A program made the position numbers and the translations under genes. A model generated the notes under the pieces. That model searched no databases and was not told the origin of the DNA. It worked only from the letters and a program-made list of their open reading frames with translations. Positions 10,937 to 21,688 of a stretch of 64,000 nucleotides of DNA are shown here, piece by piece. The first letter of the stretch is position 1. Each line of letters begins with the position of its first letter. The DNA comes from Massospora cicadina (Eukaryota > Entomophthoromycota > Entomophthoromycetes > Entomophthorales > Entomophthoraceae). The stretch spans positions 62,001-126,000 of the forward strand of contig JAKSZP010008006.1 of assembly GCA_022478985.1 (NCBI GenBank), in the 5' to 3' direction.

Positions 10937-11330
10937 TTGTCATGGTCCCATGACATCATAGTAGGGACTGACCCCAAGGATAAGGCTGGGCGCCAGGAGT
11001 CCCAGAAGGTGAAATTACAGGGCCTCCCAGACCTGAAGCATACCCTAGACCAACGCTGGGTATGGGCAAAATATGCCCAGGTTGGTACTAGTGGGGTGCC
11101 AAGTGCCCAGTCCCTTACGTCAGTCCAGGTGTTAAACTGGAAAGTCTACCAAATTAACACAAATGGTTCAATTTGGTTTGTTGAAGAATGGGGTTTTGAA
11201 ACCTGTTCCATTTACAAAACAATGCGTTTGGGTTGGACCAACTTCAATTGATCTCTCAAGTGAAGTCAGTTTTGGCCTATTCAACTAATTCAGATGGCAG
11301 CATTGTCCTATTGGTGGATTGGTGCTTGGG
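10937..11330 (+). repeat. Unknown repeat unit, copy 3
   Basis: Open plus frame 10937-11251 (104 codons). It is preceded by TGGGCGCCAGGAGTCC (from 10987), similar to the GyC primer-binding site TGGGCGCCAAGAAGGAGTCC. Copy 1 has a comparable GGACTTCAGGAGTCC near 9820. The unit may therefore be the start of the internal region of an LTR element that uses this primer, but no LTR pair was found. Confidence 0.5.
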
Positions 11331-11438
11331 CCCACTGCAGCATAACCCTTATTTCCCCATTGCAGTTTAAATATTTTTCCACAACCAACATTCTTGTTGG
11401 TCAATTTCCCAAATAAACCTTGTCCCCATTTTGTCATT

Positions 11439-12038
11439 TTAATTTATGCTTTTTCTAACAATCCTGTGCGAAAACCTCTTTGAGGAGATCTTGCACTCCG
11501 TTAACCTTGCCATTGTATGCACAATCCAATCCTCACCTCGCGCACTGTTGGTTCGCCCAGGCACTCTCCAACCTGAGTCATTTACCCCTTCTCTCTGTGC
11601 ACACCGTGACACTTTTAGCTGGTTAATTATAGCATTTCTGTGTTTAAGCTGTTGTTGCTCCAGCACCCTCTGCTGGGCACTAGCAGCCATATTATTAATG
11701 ACTAGTTTCCTTGTATTGTCTCTGTGCACCATGCACCACCACGTGGAAAACAGGAGAGTTATAGACACTCTCCTTACAATAGTGTCATTGAGACCAACCT
11801 TCTTTGCTGTTCAACTTGTTTTAATAAACCATGTTCATTTTATTATTAGATGAACCCATGGTTGACCTTTTTGATGGCCTCCTTAAGGAGGATTTAACAA
11901 TATATGTCATTTTAATCTTTTTAAATTGTATATGGATCCTATTTCGAACTGGTGGAACCTGGACCCCTTTGGATTGAAGAATGAAATATTTACACCTCTG
12001 AGTTATATTAGGGTTTGGACTCCTTCTTGGCGCCCAAC
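11439..12038 (-). mobile_element. GyC: start of a minus-strand LTR element (PBS and gag-like frame)
   Basis: The PBS at 12019-12036 (minus TGGGCGCCAAGAAGGAGT) is followed leftward by a leader and a 110-codon minus frame (11439-11768) that contains a glutamine-rich, coiled-coil-like stretch (ASAQQRVLEQQQLKHRNAI). This looks like the N-terminus of a gag, but there is no diagnostic motif. The element is cut near 11.4 kb by the repeat-unit block. Its LTR side was displaced to 50944 onward by insertion of GyD exactly at the LTR/PBS junction. Confidence 0.45.
12019..12036 (-). promoter_or_regulatory. GyC primer-binding site
   Basis: Minus strand TGGGCGCCAAGAAGGAGT. It begins with TGG and is GC-rich, unlike its surroundings, and differs from the TGGTGCTCACT site of the other gypsy families, so another tRNA primer is implied. 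Confidence 0.5.
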
Positions 12039-12973
12039 TGTCATGGAACATGCTGATAATGATAATACTGGCCTGAAACTCTTGATAAATGAACACTAAG
12101 AACCTCAGCATGAATACCTAAAGTACAGCCATCCATTTTGATGGATGATAAATGAAAAAGACAGTTGCAAGGACTAACCAAGGATTTCCAGAATTGGAAA
12201 TTTTTGCCACTAAGTGTCAAACGGAACTATACTTCATAAATAAAATTGGATATTTCAAAAAAATTCATTAGACTATTATGATGAGGAGAGAGAAAAAATG
12301 GAGTGACTGCGGTATCAGTCATAGACTGATGCCCTATATGCTCACTAAATGAGGAACTGTATTTGAGCACACTACCATAAAAAATATTTTCAATTTGATT
12401 CTAGCCGATTGTCATCTAACCAAATTTTATGATACCAACTTGTATCTAACCGTCATTGTCAGATTAACATTGAATTTTCTTGTGGGAATGTTCATTCCAC
12501 CACAATTGCACTTTTCATGATGATGCTTTTAGAAGATGGCAGGGTGCGCCCATGGCCAGGACATATATGGCTGGCTCCATCAGTAAGAAAGGAATTGACA
12601 TGCCCATACCTATCAAAGATATAATCATTTGGTAAATTACTGGAAAAACCTGACAGATGGCAATCTTCACGCTCAAACCTAACTTGGGCTTTTTATTTTT
12701 GGTGGAATGTAACTTGACCTTCCCAGAGAATTTGAACCTATAAATACCCCATCCTGGGATGCACAACAGTTAACTTCTGCTGGCACAGGCTTCTACCCTC
12801 CACCAACTCCTACCACAACTTCTAGATTTTCCCAATCATTTCTTCAGTGGTGAACTGGGGTGAAAAAAGTGAAAGTTGCAAGGGATATGCCATTACCAAT
12901 CTCTCATCCACCGCATGGGCTAGATCACATAGGGCAACAAGAGGTTTGGCCACAAGCTTCTTCCCCTTTTTTG
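12039..12973 (-). repeat. GyD 3' LTR, first part
   Basis: Starts TGTCATGGAACATG and aligns along its whole length with 49945-50880. It ends in CCCCTTTTTTG where GyE inserted. The paralogous 5' LTR reads CCCTTTTTTTTGAAATGGG uninterrupted at 50877-50893, giving a direct view of the empty site. Confidence 0.85.
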
Positions 12974-13570
12974 TGTTGATATTTTGATATGACTGTACAT
13001 AAGCTCAAAATAGCTATGGCAGAATGGGTAATATTGAACAAAACCAAGTAATAGCATAATATCATGAGATCAGCTCAAAACAAAGCAATAGAGCAATATT
13101 AAGCTCAGGATGAATATTTATTGGATTGTCTCCAAATAAGACAATAAAGTGATGTTGATTCACAAAAAATATTTGATAAATTTCCATAAACTATGGCGAT
13201 AATAAAATAGGAATAATAGAATTTGCCAGTGCCTCTCAGTTACAAGGATGGACTAATGAGGATATGGCAGAAAATAATAGTCTAAGCAAAAGGGTTAGAA
13301 TTAAACTTTGTGGATATATAAGTTTGATGAGAAGACTAGAAGGGGGAGGTTTTATGGTAAAAAGAAGTGGGAATACAAGCAGACAGTGTCTGCTATTCAT
13401 ATTAGATTAAATAAAGTCGTGTGGTCAAAGATATTGCTTCATATTATAATTAGTTTATCAAGGTCATTTTGTGCACCAACAATCTCCAAATCATTTGTCT
13501 GTTGCTCAGTGGGCTCAACTCTGTGCAACTATTACAGCGGATATTCACCTTATCACCAAATTTTATAACA
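12974..13570 (+). repeat. GyE 5' LTR
   Basis: Begins TGTTGATATTTTGATATGACTG and ends ATTTTATAACA. It aligns throughout with 39935-40529 (shared CAGTGCCTCTCAGTTA, AAAAAGAAGTGGGAAT, CTGTGCAACTATTACAG). A TATA-like GATATATAAG lies near 13312 in the LTR and may be a promoter element. Confidence 0.9.
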
Positions 13571-13571
13571 G

Positions 13572-13588
13572 TGTGCTCACTACAGGGG
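13572..13588 (+). promoter_or_regulatory. GyE primer-binding site
   Basis: Plus strand TGTGCTCACTACAGGGG, one base after the LTR end. Compared with the GyG site TGGTGCTCACTACAGGGG it lacks one G. It has the same primer-tRNA complementarity. Confidence 0.8.
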
Positions 13589-13661
13589 CCCATTGATCAA
13601 CCACAAAAGAAAAAAATAAAAATTCTCCAAGCTCTGGCCATGTCATATCAGGCCTGCATTA

Positions 13662-15384
13662 ATGGGGAATTCTCATGGCACACTGCATCAGCCAAAATAC
13701 ATGGAAATAAAACTTGCTGTAGATGCAGTGCTCAAGAAACAGGATGAGCTCCTTAAGAAGCATAATGATGTAATGAACCAGCTCAACAATACGTTCAGTC
13801 AAATGCAGATCTTTGGACAACAAAACATGCAATTTTATAATTGCTTGGATGACACTAATGAATGACTGCATTATGTGGAGTGGAAGTTGAATAGCACCTC
13901 CCACCCTCAGCGCTTACATTGGGAAGTGGTTAAACAAAAAGGGGTCACTTGGGAAGAGTTGTATTATAGTAAATATGTGGTTGTGTACCCAGTTGAGAAG
14001 CACTTTGCCAAACCCATAGGCAGAGTTAGATACTCAACCAGTGATGACAGCGCCAGAGATGATTATATTCTCAGTGGACTAATTCCCCTAGGTGATGGCC
14101 ATACTACCCTCCAAAGGGATCCACGCTTCCACTGAAGCAGTGGACAAGCTGTGCGCCGCTGGACTTATAAATCAGCTCCTTGGTGAGATACTTCCTATGG
14201 GTCTTGACTAATTTCTCAATATTCTTCAAAGGTTTGCAGTTATGAGTGTGAGAAGGAGGTTTGTATTGATAAGCTGCCTCCGTTTGACTGCAATGGGAAC
14301 AATCGTGGCTTCTTTAAACTCTTTGAGTTTGCGGCGGAAGGAGCCCCATATTGGCATAAGGGTAAATTGTCAATATCCGCCTTGGAAACTGGGAGCGCCA
14401 ACCAAATCGCTTTTCATCTTCCAAGATTTCCAGTAACATATCAAGAAGTGAAGGATACGGTGCTGCAGTTGTTTGGGGGTACTGCAAAGATATTATGGCA
14501 AAAAGCTGAGTTCTTGACTATTGGGTTCCGTAATAATGAGAGCCTTGCTGCATTTTTTTAAATGATTTGCAGCAGAGGCCTGCATGTTAGTTGGGGCAGA
14601 GACTCTATCTGAATCTAATGTGGGTATTGCAATGACCTCCATGGTGAAGCCATACTGTGAGTTATAATGACATGGCTCCAGTTTTGATAGAATTAAACCT
14701 ACTCAAGATTGATCATTTTTTGTGCTGTTCATCCGCTACCTTTACTCATCACAACACAGATTAAAAACTTCAGTAGCTGTTGCCAGACCATCTTATACAG
14801 GTGAATCATCACACCCTGTTTTTATTCCGACCACTAACCACAGCCTAATAACAATTAAGCAACTTGCTCTTGGCCAAGTTACCTCAAGCTGCCTAACTTC
14901 CAGTCTGAACCTGCTTATGACAATTGACAACAGCCCAACTTTTGACCTGGGCATAATTACGCTGACTGTCAGCAGTCAAACTACCAGCCTGGGCCTGATT
15001 ATGCCAATTGCCAACAGTCAAACTATCAGCCTAGGCCATCTAACAATAACCAAGAGCGTGGGCCCTATGGGGTAAATAGTTTTGATTGCGGTCACCCTGG
15101 GCAACTTGCATAAAGTTGCCCCAATTGTCAGCTCCATTATGTACAGCAGGACCAGTACTATCAGGGAAAAGATGGAGCGGAGTAGAGAAGAGACTCTCTA
15201 CCTCCGCTATCCTAAACCCACAAGTCCCACCTGAACGTGTTGAAGTATATTCCACTAAAGTCCCTCAATATGATGAGTTTCTATATCAGCAGCTGGCCAT
15301 AGAGGCAAACATAACGACTCAAGCCCATGCAAAGGCCACAGTGGAAGAAGGCCAAAGGAAAAAAATGATTCAAGCTTTACCTTA
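13662..15384 (+). pseudogene. GyE gag remnant with 42-bp tandem repeats and a decayed zinc knuckle
   Basis: Successive plus-strand frames. At 13662-13865 an N-terminal region with a coiled-coil-like heptad stretch (LKKQDELLKKHNDVMNQL). At 13875-14135 an unrecognised block. At 14242-14561 the gag core shared with GyA (TYQEV, LQLFGGTAK, FLTIGF). At 14874-15041 four 42-bp tandem repeats. At about 15078-15125 a nucleocapsid knuckle reading FDCGHPGQLA-stop-SCP, where the first cysteine of C-x2-C-x4-H-x4-C is lost and the His position is changed. At 15240-15384 a charged C-terminal tail. Gag would form the particle and bind element RNA. Several stops and shifts inactivate it. Confidence 0.75.
14874..15041 (+). 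repeat. 42-bp tandem repeat (4 units) in GyE gag
   Basis: Units start at 14874, 14916, 14958 and 15000. Each encodes 14 residues of the type Y-A-(D/N)-C-Q-Q-S-N-Y-Q-P-(G/R)-P-x. The last two units are the most alike and the first two are more decayed. They sit directly before the zinc knuckle, making a Q/N/P-rich linker. Confidence 0.8.
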
Positions 15385-16439
15385 AGGTAAAAAAACTTAA
15401 ATGCAAGATATATGCATTATGGCTGTAGGTTGTTAGAAATTTTAACATTTTATCTACTGTCATGATAGGATACTATTAATGTGTTTTGTCATTTAACTTT
15501 TAAAAGAATAATACCTTAGATGGGTAAATTACCTAAGTAATGGTTGGATTAGCTTAACTAAAACTTTGTATGACAGCAGGCAAGTAGCTGGTAGATAGAT
15601 TCAACTTATCTAATTTATATTAAATTAGGTAGCATTTTAGTTGTGGTGGTTCAGGAAATTATCATATAAATAAATCATTTTTAATTCATGTTTATTTCAA
15701 CATCTATCCTAGACTATTTACCAATCTCAGATAAACTTGACACAAATATTCTATGAAATATATAGTAATTTTTCAGTTGACTTGATTAATCTAATGTTTC
15801 AGGTGTAAGATTGGCAATTTTTACTTATTTAGTTTTTATTATTTAGTTAATTTTATCAGTCAATTATATGTTCAAAGTTCAGATATCTATTTATACCTTA
15901 TTTTATTTATTTGGTTGAATTAATCGGTAAATCTATAATTAAATTACTGTTTATCATCTACAATAATTCATTTTTTAGTTGATATAATTGGTCAACCTAT
16001 TCCTAAACAAACCACACACATAATCATTTAAGCTTGTCACACTATGATCTTATACTTGAACATACCCCCAGCCATAGGACATATATCATGTCAAAATTAA
16101 AGCTTTACACCTGTCAACTTTTTGTAAAAATGTCCTGAAGAGCTGGGACCATCCTAAGCAGCGCCTTCTCTGAAAGGAGTAAACGTTGCCCTCCCAGTGG
16201 ACGTTATTGTTAAAGAATACCTCAAAGTTGATAAGGGATTATGATCTTCCTTGGAAGGAGAGAATTTTTTTGAATGTCCATGTATTAAACAACCAAAATT
16301 TTTCATATTCCAAGTATGTGTACTGTGACATCTTTGTAGCAAAAATTGCATCTGCACTTTAATATACAGGCGCTCATCAACATAGTTTCCATTAAGTTGG
16401 TAGCCAAGTTGATGTTAAAACCTGATGTAGAACATTGAA
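15385..16439. other. AT-rich stretch between GyE gag and protease
   Basis: About 1 kb of very AT-rich sequence without coding signal up to about 16.1 kb, out of character with its flanks. It begins near TGTTAGAAATTTTAACA (15431), which looks like an LTR start, so a solo LTR or another non-coding insertion is possible. I found no matching second end or target duplication. A minus-strand frame at 16154-16357 is not recognised. Confidence 0.3.
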
Positions 16440-18543
16440 TGGTGCATGGGACCATGGGAGCTAAAAGCACATTCTCTGAGGGAGCATACAGTGCTATATC
16501 TTTGTGGTTTGGGTCAATAGTTGTTGTAGCCCTGACAATAGTGTTACCAAACAGTAATTACAACTTGCAAATTAGACCTGTTTTTATGTGACACTTTGGG
16601 CTGTTGTTGATATGATAGAGGAGACCTTCAAAATTTTGGGACAGCGGATCCCAATTTATTTTACCTCCAGTGGAGCACCAAAAGATTTGGTGCATATGGG
16701 ACATGACAACCTTTTTTATAGTGATGGGGTGATTCCAGTTTGCTACCATCAACTAAAAAGGAAGACCCATGCCCCCCCCCAGCAGATATATGAATATCAA
16801 GGGCTGCCTCTCAGAGCTGCTGGGTCTATATCCATCCCCTCTGGACACTAAGTATTAGTACACCAAGTTAAAGGTGTAAATACTAATCAGGATCTATAGA
16901 AAGTTATTGACCCTGATCAGCAGTTGTGGCTTGATCCCCATATGGCTCCAGGCATTATACTACTAGAATACGGGGAGATTTAAGTTTTACTAGTGAATCT
17001 ACAAAAAGAATCATGGCAAGTCTGCTGGCGTCAGATATTGGCGTATTTACACTTAACCCTGGTTTAAAAGGTCCTTCAGATTCACCTGTTTGGTCACTGG
17101 ATAAATTTGGGCTACCTGCCAAACCACAGCCCGGCATAATGGTGGTGGTACCATGAGAAAACTTAATGAGGTTATCCAAATCATGGAAGGATCCGGTGAT
17201 ACTTTATTTCAAATATATAAGGAGATTTTCGCTGTCAACAACCATGATTCAGGGTGCTCTTGGGGGTGGTCCATCACTTGGACACTAAAGATCAATCCCC
17301 CATCAGCTCTTGGTTGATCCTCCAATAGATGGCAGCTGAAGAAGTTTTTACTAAGGAAATAAAGGATCTACTGAAGCAAAGGATGGTAGATCCGTCCAAA
17401 TTATGTGGGCTTTACCCATTCTAATTGTTATAAAAGAAAGACAGTACCAACTGAGCAGTGATAGACTACCAGAAGATCAGCAGTACCACCAAGAAGGACT
17501 CATATCTCTTGCTAAGAGTTGATGATGATTTGGATTAGTTGGGAGGTGCTCGCTATTTTTGGCAATTGATTTAATATCAGGTTACTGGTAAATGAGTTGT
17601 TCATGGCGGAACAGGAGAAATTGACATAATCACCTCCAAAGGCCTTTTCCAACGACCCATATTCCACAAGGGTTGTGTAACACCTGGCTACATTCCAACA
17701 GGCTATGGACATCATCCTCGGCGACTTGAAGCTGTTGTGCATCCTTGTGTATTTTTTTTTGATATCATCAATGTCTTTTCTTGTACGTCCTCTGAGCACC
17801 TCACTAATTTGGAGGAGGTATTCCGCAAGCTGGCTGAGGCCAACATCAAGATTAAGCGCCATTTTGCCACTCCTTCAAGGACAAATTGGATTACCTTGGG
17901 TTTGTTAGACACAACGGAGCTGAAACCTTAACTTGCTAGAGTAGAGGCTATCCAAAAATGTCTCCACTGAACAGTAAGTGCAGCATACAAGTTTTTTTTG
18001 GTGATGATCAGCTACTACCAACGCTTCACACCAAACTTAAGCTAACGTGGGGAACCATTATTTAACATACTAAAGAAAGATGCATGTTTGAATAGACTGA
18101 ATGCTAACAATGCTCGTTTAAAACACTTTGGGTAGAGTTGGTCAGTGCGCTGATGCTACGCTATCCAAATTTTGATAAATAATTCATGATTCAGACAGAT
18201 GCATCTCTCTCTGCCGTTGAGCATTTCTATCCAAAAAGGATGATGAAGGGGAGGCGTACCCTGTTGCCTACTGCAGTCATATACTGAACTGTCATGAACG
18301 CAATTATACTATGGCTGAGTTGGAGTGCTTAGTGTGATCTACGCATATAAGCAATATAGGATTTACATTGATTAAAATTACTTCTTAATTGATCGCGCTT
18401 TGTTATGTTGGTTGCAAAATCACAGACAGCCTGAGGTTGTCTAGCCCACTAGGCTCTCAAACTGAGGGCTTAATACTTTGAATTCTGCACCACCTAGAGC
18501 AAAACATCAAACTACAGATTGTTTGTTGAGAAAACCACAATTG
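16440..18543 (+). pseudogene. GyE protease end, reverse transcriptase and RNase H remnants
   Basis: At 16440-16600 a protease-end-like block (GTMGAK, then VVVALTIVLPNSNYNLQI). RT follows from about 17180: AVIDYQ and TTKKDSY (fingers), SKGLFQRP, and FFFDIINVFSCTSSEHLTNL at 17744-17803, where the catalytic Y-x-D-D has become F-F-D-I. Then EVFRKLAEANIKIK. Near 18010-18040 YYQRFTPNL marks the connection. RNase H is visible from about 18185 (QTDASLSA, then CWLQNH) and the frame decays to APPRAKHQTTDCLL at 18488. The reading ends at 18543, where GyF is inserted. Many frameshifts are present. Confidence 0.8.
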
Positions 18544-18548
18544 CCATT
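18544..18548 (+). repeat. Target-site duplication CCATT, left copy (GyF in GyE)
   Basis: CCATT immediately precedes the TG of the left LTR (18549) and recurs at 36766-36770 directly after ..CTCAACA, at the point where GyE pol coding resumes. Confidence 0.7.
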
Positions 18549-19885
18549 TGTTAAAGACTAGTCTGGCCAAGAGTTCCCAGTTTTTAATTTCACAGGTTTG
18601 GTATGTGCAAGATTTGCTTGATAGATATATATGAGCAATATTATTTTGACAACTATTATCTTTAGTTAAATAATTAAACCATATGTGGTCTAATGCTAAA
18701 CTTGGAATAATCAACGTAATGTTGATTTGAAAATTAGGGAATTCTTTCCCATTACGCCTGAATTTAATCCACTCTCAGATTCAGAGGTTCATGGCCTTAG
18801 TTCTCATCACACTGAGTCAGCGGAGATCCATGTCAAAGGTTTGTTTCTCTTCTAAGGATAAATGATCTAATTCTTTATACACACAAAAGGGTCAGCAATT
18901 ATTGTATACATCATTAATTAACTGAAAATAAATAGTTCCTTATACTAATTTGGAGCTTACTATACTAAACCCAACAATAATGACAGAATAGTCTGATGAA
19001 AGAGATAAAGAAGTGCTAATGTTGAACAACAGTTAGCCGCCTATTTTTTATAATTGATTTTCACCACAATCAGGTAACCCCTTACATCCCAGTGATTTAT
19101 TCCTCACTTCAAGGTACTTTAGATATAAGCCTATGTCTTTTATGGCTACTTGCCATACAAGGATCTCAGTCAACCTTGCTGATTAATTCCTTAATACCTG
19201 TAACAACCCCAGGATGGGTGAGACCAAATCTTAAAGAAATCTAAATTGATCACTTATTAATAAAGTTACTGGGAATTTATGGGAAAATTTGGCGCCAGCT
19301 CCTTGGTTGGCGCCTCAACTATGAAATGGCAGCCGTGCCATTGAATTTCACTATGTCATCTCTACCAGCGATGGGCTTCTTCATCAGTTTAGGGATTTCT
19401 TCATCAGAGATCACAGAGACCTAAAAACGGAAAGAGCCATAAAACGTGTCCCTAATGTCCCACTTGATCACAGCAAACCAAACATATAAGGATAGAGACC
19501 AGCTTAGTAATGGGACTTTTTACCCATTATAGCAGGTTGCAAACCAACTGATTGATTCTCTAGTTGCAGGCGGCATCACTCATCTCACAACTACTGATTA
19601 AATATCCAATCAGTTGGTGACGAAACCCAAACAATCCCAATTGGTACACCTGATGGTTAAAAAGCAATCAACTATCAGATGCCACAATTTGATTGGCAAA
19701 AATGCCCAATGAGATCTTAAGCAATCACATGGATTGATCCCAATGGATTCAAAACTGGCGAACTACCCAAAATCCTCGACTTTATGAACCCTAAAATTAA
19801 AGTCAACTGATATATGATTCATTTGCTAGCAGGACTTATCCACTTGTGAACCAGAAGAAAACCTAGGAAGCTGGAAAATGGTCAA
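18549..19885 (-). repeat. GyF 3' LTR
   Basis: Starts TGTTAAAGACTAGTCTGG. It aligns with 29395-29934 and then 35214-36008 (shared CTCAGATTCAGAGGTTC, ATAAGCCTATGTCTTT, GATGGGTGAGACCAAATC, AACCTAGGAAGCTG). At about 1.34 kb it is a long LTR. It includes the direct pair TTGGCGCC...TTGGCGCC near 19290-19313. Confidence 0.85.
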
Positions 19886-21667
19886 AAATCCCAACATATC
19901 CACCATCTTGTCTAGATTTCCAGTGAGAATAGGATCAGGACAGGAGAATGCCTCCTCAAACAGGTTGAGTACATCTTAGTTTCCAGTGGAGCACAGCCAA
20001 TCTGCATCTAACACTGCTCAGGACAACCTTCAGCTTGCCATTAACCTTTTTTTTCTCACTACCGCCTCCTCAGAGTCCATTCCTCATGACCCACTGCCAT
20101 ACTGTCTAGTCAATTTACTCGTGATGATGCTAGTCCCAGAAAGCCAGTTTCCCCCCATTATGGACATACAACCCATTTTCATATTCAGGATATTGGTTCA
20201 GCGTCCTTGATTTCCTGATCTACCTCCTTGTCCTTGACATGAGATCACTACCATCAATATCTTTCATATGGCAAAATTAAGAAAGATTAAATATATTTGC
20301 TTTTGTTATTTCTTCTCTTAATAAATTTTATGCCCATATCATTCTTCTAAATCATTTTTAAATAGATTAGCTCATTTATTATCAATTAATTACTCTGAAA
20401 TCAGATTAAAATTAAAGCTTAATCTACAATAAAATGGATAATGTTATCATTATGAAAAATTCTGATATTCTCTCTCTCATCTAGCTCATATGTCAAATTC
20501 TAACTCTTGGTACCTGCAATATCTTGACAATCTTTCTGTTGAAGGTGCACAGCTATTCCAATTAATGAGCCGTTAGATCAAGAAATCTATTTGTTGTCCC
20601 CCTAGGACCCATACTCCAAGTTTAGAGCATTCAGGTAGCCCTTCTGCTGAACTACTGAAAACAGTCTCTGATCTCAATGAAACTGGATTAGCGACCTTTT
20701 CTTGCAAATTGAGCCCAATTCTTCCTTTTCCATCGTTCCCAATTTGTCTTTGATACTCTGCTAGATTTGGCTCATTTTGCGGAGAGACCTATTATAATTG
20801 TTGAGCCTCTTAAAAGCAATGTCATCTGATACCAGTCAGTCATTTTGTGCCAGCTCTAACTTGCTTCCTGAGTTCCTTTTTTTACTTAGTCAATATTATA
20901 AATTAGCAGTCCTTTCAACTGAACAAGATACTAAGAATTGTGAACACTTTGAGCTCTACTATGAAGAATTGATGAACTGAGTAACTGAGGCTCTCTCTAA
21001 GCTCTGAACACCTACAATCTCTCAGGCATCTTAGATTGTTATTTTGTAACCTATGCTCTTTTTTTGCAAGCAAAGTTTGCAAAGTTGGATCACAAAGCTT
21101 CAGGCCTCTTCCAAATGCCAATAAGTCATTCTGATTTTGATTCAAGAAGCTTATATAAATTGCCTTAAGAAGGGGTTCACTCCTTGCATTACTACCTTGT
21201 CTCCTGTGCTTTGCATAGATAACTCCCTCTCATGGCTCTTATTGGGGGCATAATTTTGCAACCTCATTTAGTATCCTTTGCTCTATGCTGGCCTTATGTC
21301 CAACGTTATTGACAAAGCTTTTCAGTAAGCACTCAAGACTAATCTTCTGGCTCTGGTGTTACATTAGAACTATTTGGGGTTATTCAACGACTGCCTCTTT
21401 ATTTTATGTTGCTTCCCTCCCTGATCCAGAGTATCACAATTGGCAAATACTGATATCTTAATTTCTTCTTCCCCTCGTCACATTTTCTAAGGATTCAGAT
21501 TCTGCTCAACAAACTTATCTTTGAGTAGATCTAGCCCTTGTTAGCTAACCTCAAAATATTTGATGGTCTATTTACTACTACTGTTATACATCCTACTCCT
21601 TTAAGTGGTGACATAGGTGGAATCATCCCCAAATCAAGGATAACCAATAGAAAAATTATAAACTGTA
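19886..21667. other. GyF 3' region, unassigned
   Basis: Between the 3' LTR and OO2. A minus frame 20915-21145 (76 codons, FGRGLKLCDPTLQTLLAKK) is helical and gag-like in character but unrecognised. No convincing integrase C-terminus or chromodomain was seen. A separate degenerate insertion is possible. Confidence 0.3.
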
Positions 21668-21688
21668 TAAATTTTTTTATGTTTCTTG

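Noticed and set aside
11446..11853. Plus-strand frame of 135 codons, partly hydrophobic, resembling a membrane protein
   Set aside because: The minus strand of the same region starts behind a PBS and has a gag-like coiled-coil frame. The hydrophobic look is a by-product of reading AT-rich antisense sequence.
16774..16785. Run of about ten C residues
   Set aside because: A single homopolymer in decayed GyE pol with no associated feature.
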